Source: Spirochaeta sp. UBA2779
GTDB taxonomy: Bacteria; Spirochaetota; Spirochaetia; DSM-2461
DNA: 24,613 nucleotides
Reading direction: 5' to 3'
NCBI GenBank assembly: GCA_002352375.1
Contig: DEIH01000061.1
Span: 1-24,613, forward strand
A model generated the notes under the pieces. That model worked only from the letters and a program-made list of their open reading frames with translations, was not told where the DNA came from and did not search any database. Below, one piece after another: positions 8,462-16,777 of this stretch (the first letter of the stretch is position 1; the number at the start of each line of letters is the position of its first letter). Made by a program: the position numbers and the translations under genes.

Positions 8462-9417
8462 ACTTCCCCGTTCACTATAAACTCAGGCTTCTTGCCATTC
8501 AGAACATCCAGTACACCCTGAACTACTCCGATACCCATTTTCCTCTTACCGTCATAAGTAAAACTGCTCAAATGAGGGGTTGTGATAACATTATCGAAGG
8601 TGAACAGTCTGTTGTCTTTCTCCGGTGGTTCCTGTGCATAGACATCCAGCCCGGCGCCGGCAATTTCTCCGGATTCAATCGCTTCAATCAGCGCAGTCTC
8701 ATCCACCACACCACCCCGGGCGGTGTTGATAAGAAAAGCTGTTTTTTTCATCTTCCTGAATTCTTTCTGCCCCATCAGACCGGCAGTTTTCTCCATAAAA
8801 GGAAGGTGCAGTGAAACGACATCAGAAAGCTCCAGAAGTTCTTCCAGAGTATCCACTTTCTCATATTTCTTTAAAGATACACTCTTCTCATTCAAATAGG
8901 GGTCAAAAACAACAATTTTCATTCCCAGACCGAGAGAGGCTATTTCTCCCGCCCGCTGACCGATCCTGCCGAAACCCACCAGTCCCAGGGTTTTTCCCTG
9001 AGCTTCAATCCCGGTGACTTTTGTCCTGATACCGAAATCACCTTTCTTTTTCAGTGCTGCCTGAACTGTATTGATACTTTTCGTACACATCAGCATCAGG
9101 GCGATAACATGCTCAGCAACCGATTCCGTCGGACCGTCCGGAGTGTATACCAGGGGTATCCCCTGCTTGCTTGATTCTTCCACATCGACACTGTCATAGC
9201 CGACTCCGGGCCTGCCGATTACTTTCAGATTCTCTGAAATCCGGATTTCCGCCTTCCTCATTTTCAGCGCCGCCGAGCAGATTACACCGTCAACATTTTT
9301 CAAGGCGCTATTAATGGCATCTTTATCGTCGTTGAAGATTTCAATAACTTCCACATTTTCCGATAGTAATTCCAGTGCATCGGGATGCAGCGGCCGGTCT
9401 ACAAGTACACGTTTCAT
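8440..9417 (-). CDS. D-isomer-specific 2-hydroxyacid dehydrogenase (phosphoglycerate-dehydrogenase-like)
   Basis: A 325-residue NAD-dependent dehydrogenase of the SerA/formate dehydrogenase superfamily. The Rossmann motif is GFGRIG at 148-153, with acidic D172 at the end of the next strand (VVFDP), which favours NAD over NADP. The catalytic triad is R234 (NTARGG), E263 (AQEPP) and H282 (TTPHLSS). The ACT regulatory domain of biosynthetic SerA is absent, so this is more likely a catabolic 2-hydroxyacid/2-ketoacid interconverting enzyme; glyoxylate or hydroxypyruvate reduction is one possibility. AGGAG lies five bases before the ATG. The start overlaps the regulator stop in an ATGA and the end overlaps the M20 gene, so translation of the three is probably coupled. 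Confidence 0.92.
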   Translation of the reverse strand: MKRVLVDRPLHPDALELLSENVEVIEIFNDDKDAINSALKNVDGVICSAALKMRKAEIRISENLKVIGRPGVGYDSVDVEESSKQGIPLVYTPDGPTESVAEHVIALMLMCTKSINTVQAALKKKGDFGIRTKVTGIEAQGKTLGLVGFGRIGQRAGEIASLGLGMKIVVFDPYLNEKSVSLKKYEKVDTLEELLELSDVVSLHLPFMEKTAGLMGQKEFRKMKKTAFLINTARGGVVDETALIEAIESGEIAGAGLDVYAQEPPEKDNRLFTFDNVITTPHLSSFTYDGKRKMGIGVVQGVLDVLNGKKPEFIVNGEVWDQRRI

Positions 9418-10109
9418 AAGCGCTCCTTTTTATAATGATCTTCCAGATATACCTTTCGTGTGTGCTTGAGCAGATCGATCATGGAATCTCTTGCACCCAG
9501 GGGGTTTTCACTTTTTATCGCTGTCAGAACATCTTTATGCAGTTGAACACCCTTCGCTGTATGGGCAATCTCACCGATGAACTTTTCATACAGATAACGG
9601 ACGGCATAAGAAAATTTTTCCAGTATGGGATTGTCCACACTATGGGCCAGGGCAATATGAAAATCCATATCACTTTTTGCCGAGAGGTCCGGGTCTGAAT
9701 TATAATTAACCGCCATGATATCAAGATACTTTTCCATCCTGCTGATATCCGATACCCCGGCTTTTTTTGCAGCCAGAACTGCAAGTCCTGTATCCAGAAC
9801 TTCCCGGGCCTCCATCAGATCCTGAGTACTGGTATCCTGATATATTGAATGAGAAATACTTTTCAGCAGGGGTTCGGAGGAATTCTCGGTGATGAACGTT
9901 CCCTGGCCCCTTTTCACTTCGATGAAACCCATGGCCTGCAGTATCTGCAGGGCTTCACGAACAGACGAGACCCCCACATTAAGCATCTTTGCCAGTTCTC
10001 TCTGAGCAGGCAGCTGCTGCCCCCAGGCAAGTTTGCCGGTAGAAATCTGTTCCAGGATTTTCTCGACCACCGCATCGGCCACTGTGAGAGTCTTTACTCC
10101 ATCAATCAT
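9414..10109 (-). CDS. GntR-family (FadR/FCD subfamily) transcriptional regulator
   Basis: A 231-residue DNA-binding regulator. Residues 11-75 form a winged helix-turn-helix ending in 'GQGTFITEN'. Residues about 95-225 form an all-helical FCD ligand domain with the usual metal/effector residues visible: R102, D147, H151, H191 and H216. FCD regulators usually repress a catabolic operon and release DNA on binding a small organic acid or pathway intermediate. The gene sits in the middle of the operon with no room for its own promoter (17 bp to the upstream stop), so it would be autoregulated with the operon. The palindrome at 21687-21698 over the operon promoter is a candidate operator, by inference. 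AAGGAG lies five bases before the ATG. Confidence 0.94.
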   Translation of the reverse strand: MIDGVKTLTVADAVVEKILEQISTGKLAWGQQLPAQRELAKMLNVGVSSVREALQILQAMGFIEVKRGQGTFITENSSEPLLKSISHSIYQDTSTQDLMEAREVLDTGLAVLAAKKAGVSDISRMEKYLDIMAVNYNSDPDLSAKSDMDFHIALAHSVDNPILEKFSYAVRYLYEKFIGEIAHTAKGVQLHKDVLTAIKSENPLGARDSMIDLLKHTRKVYLEDHYKKERL

Positions 10110-10126
10110 TCAAACTCCTTGAAATA

Positions 10127-11197
10127 TTATGAGAAACTGATTGCATCTTCAGGACAGACCCCGGAACACAGACCACAGCCGATGCATTCGGTTCCGTCCA
10201 CAGTATGCCAATTCTCATCTTTTAAAATCGCATGACTGTAGCACACCCTGAAACATGCCCCACAGTTACTGCACTTCTCCTCGGAGATAACTGCCTTGAA
10301 AGAATCTGAAATTTTCCGCTTATTGTTATACCTGCGGGTTAATCCCCTGATGGAACTGATATCATCAATGCTTCTATCTTTGAGGTAGTTATCCAAACCA
10401 TCCCGCACCTTACGGAACTGCTCCATGCCGTGAATCATCGGGGAGGTTACCATTCCCACACCGGTGGCTCCGGCCATGATCATCTGCAGCGCGGATTCTG
10501 TATTGGTAACACCACCCACCCCGACAACCGGAACATCGACAAAGCAGGAGATATCATAGATATATTTCAGAGTGACCGGAAGAATATACTTACCTGATAG
10601 ATAACCGCTTCCATCGCTGCTGCCCAGAAGGGGTGCACCAGTGTTTATATCGATCGAGAGAACCGGACCGATGGAATCCATAGCGGCAATCGCATCAACC
10701 CCGGCATTCACCAGTCCCTTGAGATTCTCTTCCAGATCCTTCAGAAAAGGCGGTAGTTTCACCATGAGGGGAACCTTCACCCGTGGTCTTGCCAGCCGAA
10801 CGGTTTCAACCAGCTGTCCGGCATTGTAGTCCACAAAGGAAATAACCCGGGCCCCGGCCTTCACCAGGCGCTCAGCCATCTGAACAGCGGTCTCTGCAGT
10901 TACATAATTTTTTGCGATACTGACAACCAGAGGTGTATCAATCACTATCCGCTTTAGAATCACTTCCCAGTTGTCAATTCCGATACATGACCAGTCAGCA
11001 TTGTAGAGACTGCCCTTATTAATGTTCATAAAGGGTACGGGAGATTTCACCTCCTCCAGTCGTATACCCTTGGTGAAAATCAGACCAACCTCAGATTCCG
11101 AAGCAGTTTTCAAAAGCTCTTCGGTACCGGACTGCGGTCCCTCTGTGAGCATCAGAGGATTTTTAAGTCTGTAACCGAGAAAATCTACTTCAAGCAT
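10127..11197 (-). CDS. Dihydroorotate/dihydropyrimidine dehydrogenase-like FMN protein with C-terminal 2x[4Fe-4S]
   Basis: A 356-residue protein with a TIM-barrel FMN domain (about 1-265) and a ferredoxin tail. Barrel signatures include 'VKLPPFLKDL', 'GVDAIAAMDS' and the phosphate-binding 'VVGVGGVTNTESALQMIMAGATGVGM'-type end, starting near residue 224. The tail holds two [4Fe-4S] motifs: C309/C312/C315/C319 and C338/C341/C344/C348. The layout matches PreA, the catalytic subunit of NAD-dependent dihydropyrimidine dehydrogenase. However, the 'NxSCPN' loop with the catalytic cysteine is replaced by 'ISFVDYNAG' at 119-127, so normal dihydropyrimidine chemistry is doubtful. No PreT-like FAD partner is seen. 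It overlaps the polyferredoxin gene by 13 bp, suggesting that it exchanges electrons with AOR through ferredoxin. AAAGGAAA precedes the ATG. Confidence 0.85.
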   Translation of the reverse strand: MLEVDFLGYRLKNPLMLTEGPQSGTEELLKTASESEVGLIFTKGIRLEEVKSPVPFMNINKGSLYNADWSCIGIDNWEVILKRIVIDTPLVVSIAKNYVTAETAVQMAERLVKAGARVISFVDYNAGQLVETVRLARPRVKVPLMVKLPPFLKDLEENLKGLVNAGVDAIAAMDSIGPVLSIDINTGAPLLGSSDGSGYLSGKYILPVTLKYIYDISCFVDVPVVGVGGVTNTESALQMIMAGATGVGMVTSPMIHGMEQFRKVRDGLDNYLKDRSIDDISSIRGLTRRYNNKRKISDSFKAVISEEKCSNCGACFRVCYSHAILKDENWHTVDGTECIGCGLCSGVCPEDAISFS

Positions 11198-11583
11198 TCT
11201 TTTTCCTTTATCTCAAGAGCATTCTCCGGGCATGTTTTCACACAGGCACCGCACTGAATGCACATCAGAGCGAAGTGCTCCTCGGGAGTCAGGAATATTT
11301 TGTTGCAGGCCCTGGCGCATTTTCCGCAGCCGTCACAGAGACTTCTGTCAATCCTCACCTGACAGTTTTTCAGGGAGATAGCTCCAGTGGGGCATACATC
11401 GATACAGAGATGCTCATCACATTGATCGCAGAATAACTGATTCAGTATCAGTACATCTTTTCTGTATATATGAATTCTACTTTTAGCCCGGTTGAGTACA
11501 CCCTCAGTAGTTATTGCACAGGTGGATTCACAGATTCTGCACCCGGTACAGCGTTCGGTATCCAGAGTAAGATACTTAGTCAT
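11185..11583 (-). CDS. Four-cluster polyferredoxin, AorA-like electron transfer subunit
   Basis: A 132-residue protein with four complete [4Fe-4S] cysteine sets: C12/15/18/22, C52/55/60/64, C83/86/89/93 and C108/111/114/118. Small ferredoxins with four clusters accompany tungsten aldehyde oxidoreductases; in the Aromatoleum AorABC enzyme the AorA subunit is of this type and forms an electron wire. Here the gene immediately follows the AOR gene, overlapping it by 8 bp, and overlaps the PreA-like gene by 13 bp, which supports a shared complex. GGAGGA on the minus strand lies nine bases before the ATG at 11581-11583. A general HydN/DMSO-reductase-type ferredoxin is the alternative; the position beside AOR favours the AorA reading. 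Confidence 0.9.
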   Translation of the reverse strand: MTKYLTLDTERCTGCRICESTCAITTEGVLNRAKSRIHIYRKDVLILNQLFCDQCDEHLCIDVCPTGAISLKNCQVRIDRSLCDGCGKCARACNKIFLTPEEHFALMCIQCGACVKTCPENALEIKEKECLK

Positions 11584-13351
11584 GAACCCATTCCTCCAGA
11601 CCCAATCTTTTAATCAGTTCTTCCCCGGGGACACCGTTTTCATCCCAGCCTCTCAGAGAATAGTACTTATCCAGCATGATATCCTGGATTTTCCGGCTCA
11701 TCAGTTTCCCTTTAAGAGGTCCTTTCCGGATACCTTCATTGGAGAATTTTTCGGGCAGATAATCATCTTTCCTGGAGATTCCTTCCCTGCAGCTGAATAG
11801 TCTTGAAAGCGTCCAGCAGCGTTCACCGGCGGTTTTCATGTCGGCAAGGGTCCAGTTTTCACCGGTTGAAACACTGAGCAGTTCAGCAAGGATTTCATCC
11901 AGAAGACCTATCCCATAAACAAATTGACAGACGATCAGACTTTCCTCCGCCGCCTTTTCATCCTGCTGATTTTTTACAAACTCAACTCTGCCCTCAATAT
12001 CATCTTCGGCCCACATACCGCCGAATTCCCTTCCCACCGGCCACGAACGAAGGTGACAGGCCCCCCGGTCGGCGGTCATATAGGCCAGAGAGGTTCCGTA
12101 ACTCACTCTGGGATCGTATGCCGGGAATCCCAGACCTTTAATCTGCGGCATCTTGTCCATTATTTTGAAATGTTCACCGACTTGAACAGGACCTTCCGCC
12201 AGAAGATTACCCACCCCGGTTCTGGTTGCGGTTTTTTTAAGAAGGTCTTCGATGATATCTACCTTTCTTCCGTTCTTTTCCGTAAAAATCTCTGTATCAA
12301 GCAGAGCGCCCAGCATAGAGCCCGCGGTAATGGTATCCATCCCATACTGGTTACAGGACAGATTGAACCGGGCGATTTCATCCGGATCCATAACACCGAG
12401 ATTCGGCCCGAAAAGTCCGACGGTTTCAAACTCCGGACCCTCCATCTGCACCCCATGCCGGCTATAACCCTTGGAACAGGCAACAGGGCACTCACCGCAG
12501 GAAAGTATTTTACCGATGCTTTTTTCGTATGATATCTCGTTGATTGATTCAACCGAAGGCACAACCCCATCGGTGAAATTATTAACAGGAAGAAAACCCA
12601 GCTCATTGACAATACCTACAGAACGTACCGTTCCGTATTTTCTCTGACCTTCCACCCAGGGATTGTTGAAAATCACCGTTTTCGCTTTTTCAGAGCTTTT
12701 TCTCAAGGCCTTCAGATCCGCTACCGGTATATCACAGGATCCACGGACAGCCAGAGCTTTTACCTTTTTCGACCCGAACACAGCACCGCTGCCCCCTCTT
12801 GCGGCATTTCTGGAAAAATCGTTGGACAGCGAGGCGAACCGGACCAGATTCTCACCTGCAGGACCGATTGATAGAACCCTGATTTCCGGAGCTTCAATCA
12901 GTTCCCTGACAAGTTTCTCCGTTTCATAGACCTTTTTTCCCCAGATTAATGACGCATCAATAAAACTGACGTTATCATTATCAATATAAAGCAGAACAGG
13001 TTTATCAGAACTTTTCTCGAGTATCAGAAGATCGAATCCCGCCGCTTTGAGATCCTGGCCAAAATGTCCACCGGAATTACAGTCCAGATAGATCCCGGTG
13101 AGGGGAGACTTGGTGACTATTTCAAAACGTGAAGAGGCCGGCGCAATGGTTCCATTCAGAGGGCCGGTAGCAACAATGAACTTATTTTCCGGGCCCAGGG
13201 GATCGATACCCGGAGGTACTTCATTGACAAAATAAGCTGTTGCCAGCCCTTTGCCGCCGAGAAACATTTTCTCAAAATGAGCGGGAATCTCTTCAATGGT
13301 GGAACTCTGCGCCTGAAGATCAATCCTCAGCAGTCTGTGGAATCTAGCCAT
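11576..13351 (-). CDS. aor: Aldehyde:ferredoxin oxidoreductase (tungsten-pterin enzyme)
   Basis: A 591-residue AOR-family protein, close to the usual 600. The N-terminal domain has 'GGKGLATAYFVNEVPPG' (32-48), 'ATGPLNGT' (61-68), 'SRFEIVTKSPLTG' and 'RNAARGGSGAVFGSKKVKA' (181-199). The [4Fe-4S] cluster next to the bis-pterin would be held by C285, C288 and C292 (CGECPVAC) plus C475. 'TADRGACH' at 426-433 carries the active-site histidine. Such enzymes oxidise aldehydes to acids, or reduce acids with low-potential ferredoxin, and indicate an anaerobic lifestyle with W/Mo cofactor synthesis. A start 42 bases further upstream (13393) is possible, but GGAG at 13360-13363 lies well before the ATG at 13351 and gives the family N-terminus 'FHRLLRIDL'. 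It overlaps both the upstream amidohydrolase and the downstream ferredoxin gene by 8 bp. Confidence 0.95.
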   Translation of the reverse strand: MARFHRLLRIDLQAQSSTIEEIPAHFEKMFLGGKGLATAYFVNEVPPGIDPLGPENKFIVATGPLNGTIAPASSRFEIVTKSPLTGIYLDCNSGGHFGQDLKAAGFDLLILEKSSDKPVLLYIDNDNVSFIDASLIWGKKVYETEKLVRELIEAPEIRVLSIGPAGENLVRFASLSNDFSRNAARGGSGAVFGSKKVKALAVRGSCDIPVADLKALRKSSEKAKTVIFNNPWVEGQRKYGTVRSVGIVNELGFLPVNNFTDGVVPSVESINEISYEKSIGKILSCGECPVACSKGYSRHGVQMEGPEFETVGLFGPNLGVMDPDEIARFNLSCNQYGMDTITAGSMLGALLDTEIFTEKNGRKVDIIEDLLKKTATRTGVGNLLAEGPVQVGEHFKIMDKMPQIKGLGFPAYDPRVSYGTSLAYMTADRGACHLRSWPVGREFGGMWAEDDIEGRVEFVKNQQDEKAAEESLIVCQFVYGIGLLDEILAELLSVSTGENWTLADMKTAGERCWTLSRLFSCREGISRKDDYLPEKFSNEGIRKGPLKGKLMSRKIQDIMLDKYYSLRGWDENGVPGEELIKRLGLEEWVHD

Positions 13352-14759
13352 TCTGAGTTCTCCAGGAAGCACCCTTATCCGGCCATGGTGCATTCAGCAG
13401 TTCCGCTGTTTCAGCACCGCCGTTCCGGAACAGAACCGCCTGAGCTTCCCCAGCTCTCCGGACGACTTCCTTCTCATTCATTGAGAGAACAACCCGATCC
13501 TCCATGAGGATTCGGCCATCCACTATGGTTGTTGTCACATCACTGCCCCGGGCGCTGTAAAGAATTTTAGGGACTGCTCTGCCTCCGGGAAGCAGATTGG
13601 AGCAGTTATTATCAATCATGATGAGATCAGCCCGCTTGCCGATTTCTATGGACCCGGTATCCTTTTCAAGTCCAAGGACAGCTGCCCCGTCAACCGTCAT
13701 CATCTGAAGGACTTTTTCAGCTGTCAATGCTTCAGCGTCCATTTTATCCACCTTCTGCAGCATTGCCGCCGTTTTCCCGATCTCCAGCATGTCATAGGTA
13801 TAGCTGGCCGCGCCATCGGTTCCAAGGCCCACGGTTATACCGGATTTTATCATCCGGGGTACCGATGCAATCCCGTATCCCAGATGCATATTTGCTACCG
13901 GATTATGAGCAATTTTTGTTCCCGTATCAGCGGCCAGCCGAATCTCATCTTCGGATAGCCAGACACCGTGGATAGCAATTGATTTCTCACCTGTGAAACC
14001 AAGAGAATGAGCATACTCAAGGTCTCTCAACCGGTATTTTTCCAGGGACCTGGAAACAATTTCAACCCAACCGGCAATGTGAGTCACCAGAGAAATATCC
14101 AGTTTACGACCCAGATTAATTATATTCCGAAACAGATCGGTACCGACATCTTCGGTGGACCCCGGACCCAATCCGCAGGTTGTCCTGTTTCTTCCATGCC
14201 GACTTCTGACGAATCTCTCTGCTCGATCCAGCAGTTCCGCATCCTCTTTAAGAACACCCTGTGCACTTCCGGTACTCTTTCTGCCGGCAAAACTTTCGTT
14301 GAGAAAGCCGAACACCATATGACTTCGCAGGCCGGATTTTTCGAATGAATCAGTAACAGACTCAATGTTTTCAAAGTCCGTATGCAGATACCAGTGATCG
14401 GAAAATGCCGTTGTTCCGCTCTTTATCATTTCCAGGGCTGCCAGTTCTCCGCTGATACCGGCAAGATCCGGGGTCATGTTTGAAATAATGGGAATCAGAT
14501 AACGCAAGTTCCAGGGGTTGAAATGCATGTCATATCCGACACCTTCAATCAGGGACTGATAGGCATGGGTATGGGTGTTGATAAAACCTGGAAGAACATA
14601 CTTGTCTCTGCCGTCCAGAACCTTTTCCGCCTGAACGTTCAGATTTCTCCCGATGGCCTGAATCCGGCCGTCGTTAATCCCGATATCACAATCATCGAGG
14701 ATTTCATTCTTCCGGTTCATTGTCAGCAGAGTGCAGCCGGAAATCAATATATCAAACAT
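13344..14759 (-). CDS. SsnA/TRZ/ATZ-type amidohydrolase
   Basis: A 471-residue metal-dependent amidohydrolase of the guanine deaminase/chlorohydrolase/SsnA group. Metal ligands visible are H63 and H65 (GFINTHTH), H227 (VTHIAG), H264 (AIHGVW) and D315 (GLGTDGA). 'AHNPVANMHLGYGIA' at 284-298 is the usual family loop. In deaminases of this group the third histidine is followed by HxxE, with the glutamate acting as proton shuttle; here the motif is HIAG, so G230 replaces it, and the nearest acid is E233. This may mean a ring-opening or other hydrolytic reaction instead of deamination. The gene follows the permease by 7 bp and overlaps the AOR start by 8 bp. SsnA-like enzymes occur in anaerobic purine clusters, which supports but does not prove a similar role. 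Confidence 0.9.
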   Translation of the reverse strand: MFDILISGCTLLTMNRKNEILDDCDIGINDGRIQAIGRNLNVQAEKVLDGRDKYVLPGFINTHTHAYQSLIEGVGYDMHFNPWNLRYLIPIISNMTPDLAGISGELAALEMIKSGTTAFSDHWYLHTDFENIESVTDSFEKSGLRSHMVFGFLNESFAGRKSTGSAQGVLKEDAELLDRAERFVRSRHGRNRTTCGLGPGSTEDVGTDLFRNIINLGRKLDISLVTHIAGWVEIVSRSLEKYRLRDLEYAHSLGFTGEKSIAIHGVWLSEDEIRLAADTGTKIAHNPVANMHLGYGIASVPRMIKSGITVGLGTDGAASYTYDMLEIGKTAAMLQKVDKMDAEALTAEKVLQMMTVDGAAVLGLEKDTGSIEIGKRADLIMIDNNCSNLLPGGRAVPKILYSARGSDVTTTIVDGRILMEDRVVLSMNEKEVVRRAGEAQAVLFRNGGAETAELLNAPWPDKGASWRTQNG

Positions 14760-14766
14760 CTAATAC

Positions 14767-15702
14767 CTAGCCTTTATAATAGGGTTTCCCGTTTGCTGCG
14801 GGGCTTAAAGCTATTTTCCCGAACAGGCCCACAAGTGCCACAAGGGTCAGCACATAGGGAAATGAAAGCATAATCTCAGGCGGTATCGGAACACCTGCTG
14901 ATTGAGCGGAAGCCTGGAAAGCATCTGCAAATCCGAACAGAAGGCAGGCCAGCAGGGCTCCTTTCGGAGACCATCGACCGAAAATCATGGCGGCCAGACC
15001 GATAAACCCTCTGCCTGCCGTCATGGCCGATGAAAACTGGGACTGATATGCAATGGATAGAAATGCTCCTCCCAGCCCGGCCAGCAAACCGCTGATTGTA
15101 ACTGCGATATACCTCATCCTGTAAACGTTTATTCCAAGTGTATCCGCAGCCAGCGGGTGCTCACCCACAGCACGGATCCGTAAACCGAGCTTGGTCTTGA
15201 ACAGCAGAAATGAAATCAGCGGTACAAGCAGAAGCGCAATATACACAATGGGATTCTGATGTCCGATGATGTCGCCAATTATAGGGATGGATGAAATCAG
15301 AGGAAGGTTGATATCTGCGATAACAGGAACTGTCGGGGATATGCCGTAATGGTTCTCCCAGATTACCGGAATAAGAATATTGGGAAGCCCGACAGCCATG
15401 ATGTTGATGGCAGTAGCACTGATAATCTGATTTGCCTTGAGAGTGACGCTCATAAAGGCATGAAGCAAACCCATCAGTCCACCGGTGAGAACTCCAAGCA
15501 GCAGACCTGTCCAAGCTCCGAAAAACCAGGAACCGACAACTGCCGAAAAGGCCCCCATCAGCATCATTCCTTCCAACCCGATATTAATGACACCGGAACG
15601 TTCTGACATACAACCGCCGAGTGAGGCCAGAATTACCGGTGTGGCAATTCGCAAAGTTGATGCAAATACGGTAATACTGAAAAGTTTAATCAACAGTTCC
15701 AT
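14767..15702 (-). CDS. ABC transporter permease, nucleoside type (NupQ/YufQ-like)
   Basis: A 311-residue, very hydrophobic inner-membrane protein of the branched-chain amino acid/ribose permease family. The N-terminal 'SLGGCMSERSGVINIGLEGMMLMGAF' region, beginning near residue 28, is the signature of permeases paired with BMP-type binding proteins and of Bacillus NupQ. The cytoplasmic loop 'LGLRIRAVGEHPLAADTLGINV' contains the EAA-like contact to the ATPase. Together with the next permease it would form the heterodimeric channel for nucleosides or nucleobases. The start overlaps the end of the upstream permease gene by 17 bp. Confidence 0.93.
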   Translation of the reverse strand: MELLIKLFSITVFASTLRIATPVILASLGGCMSERSGVINIGLEGMMLMGAFSAVVGSWFFGAWTGLLLGVLTGGLMGLLHAFMSVTLKANQIISATAINIMAVGLPNILIPVIWENHYGISPTVPVIADINLPLISSIPIIGDIIGHQNPIVYIALLLVPLISFLLFKTKLGLRIRAVGEHPLAADTLGINVYRMRYIAVTISGLLAGLGGAFLSIAYQSQFSSAMTAGRGFIGLAAMIFGRWSPKGALLACLLFGFADAFQASAQSAGVPIPPEIMLSFPYVLTLVALVGLFGKIALSPAANGKPYYKG

Positions 15703-16777
15703 TTGAGTTCCTCTTAATCCGATTTTTCAGCATTATTCCAATGGGAACACTCATCCCCATGAATAAAACAATTATTGCTGTTATGACGGAAACCATATCC
15801 TTGTTGACTCCATACATGGCCTGCATGAAAACAGAACCGCTTCTCAGAATGCCGAACAGAAATGCTGAAGCAATAATGCCCAGAGGATTTACCATCCCAA
15901 GTAATGCTACCGCGATAGCATCAAATCCATATCCCGGAGAGAACGCTGCGAATAATCTGTAATGAACTCCGAGAATTTCCACAGCTCCTGCCAGACCACC
16001 AAGTGCTCCGCTGATGGCCAGGGTTAGAACAATGTGTTTTTTAATACTGATGCCTGAGGCTTCTGCCGCAAAAGGATTTTTTCCTACCGCCCGAATCTTA
16101 TAGCCCAGTCTCATACGGAACAGCAGCAGCCAGATGAGAACAGCCACACCGACAGCAAGGAAAATACCCCAATGAAGTCTGGTCCGATCCATTATTCTGA
16201 TAATCTTCGCACTGTCACTGATGAACGGGGATGCCGGCATATCATCGAGCTTATCCTTCATTGGGCCCTGCATCGAAACCAGGTATGCTGCAATTTTAAA
16301 TGCGATATGATTGAGCATTATGACACTGATGACTTCATGCACACCGAATTTCGCTTTGAGATAACCTGGAATGAAACCCCAGATTCCCCCGGCAACGATA
16401 CCGGCAATGATACAGATGAAGACATGAATTACAGGATTGATTTCAGGAATAATGAAACCGAAAAATGCGGCGGCGATTCCTCCCATTGTTATCTGCCCCT
16501 CAAGACCGATATTGAACAGGCCGCATCTGTATGCCACAGCAAAACCAAGCCCCCCAAGAAGCAGGGGTGTTGTTGACAGCAGGGTTTCACCAAATCCTCT
16601 TCTGCTTCCGAAAGCCCCCTTGAAAAGGGCTGCAAATACCGGTAATGGCTTGTAGCCCGTAGCCAGCAGGATAAAATAAACAACAAAAAACGCAAAGAAG
16701 ACTCCAAGTATGGCTTTGATAAAAGCAAAAACAGAATCATTATCAATGAAAGTACTGTACAAGAAGTTTTTTTTCAT
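15686..16777 (-). CDS. ABC transporter permease, nucleoside type (NupP/YufP-like)
   Basis: A 363-residue multi-spanning membrane protein, the larger of the two permeases, with a hydrophobic N-terminal segment (about residues 17-40). The middle reads 'YRCGLFNIGLEGQITMGGIAAAFFG', the conserved region of this permease family, and 'RLGYKIRAVGKNPFAAEASGI' is the ATPase-contact loop. Its ATG overlaps the ATPase stop in an ATGA (16774-16777) and its end overlaps the second permease, so ATPase and both channels are made in a coupled way. Length and order (binding protein, ATPase, P, Q) match the Bacillus nupNOPQ guanosine/nucleoside system; the specificity is inferred from that family. Confidence 0.93.
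   Translation of the reverse strand: MKKNFLYSTFIDNDSVFAFIKAILGVFFAFFVVYFILLATGYKPLPVFAALFKGAFGSRRGFGETLLSTTPLLLGGLGFAVAYRCGLFNIGLEGQITMGGIAAAFFGFIIPEINPVIHVFICIIAGIVAGGIWGFIPGYLKAKFGVHEVISVIMLNHIAFKIAAYLVSMQGPMKDKLDDMPASPFISDSAKIIRIMDRTRLHWGIFLAVGVAVLIWLLLFRMRLGYKIRAVGKNPFAAEASGISIKKHIVLTLAISGALGGLAGAVEILGVHYRLFAAFSPGYGFDAIAVALLGMVNPLGIIASAFLFGILRSGSVFMQAMYGVNKDMVSVITAIIVLFMGMSVPIGIMLKNRIKRNSNGTVD

Noticed and set aside
7292..11197. Complete reductive pyrimidine pathway (PreA, dihydropyrimidinase, ureidopropionase)
   Set aside because: The families superficially fit, but PreT is absent and the PreA-like protein lacks the catalytic cysteine loop, so I do not assign this pathway.
11924..12532. 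A 202-codon open frame on the plus strand
   Set aside because: It lies wholly antisense to the AOR gene, which has all family motifs. The reverse product shows no recognisable domain, and such long antisense frames are common opposite real genes.
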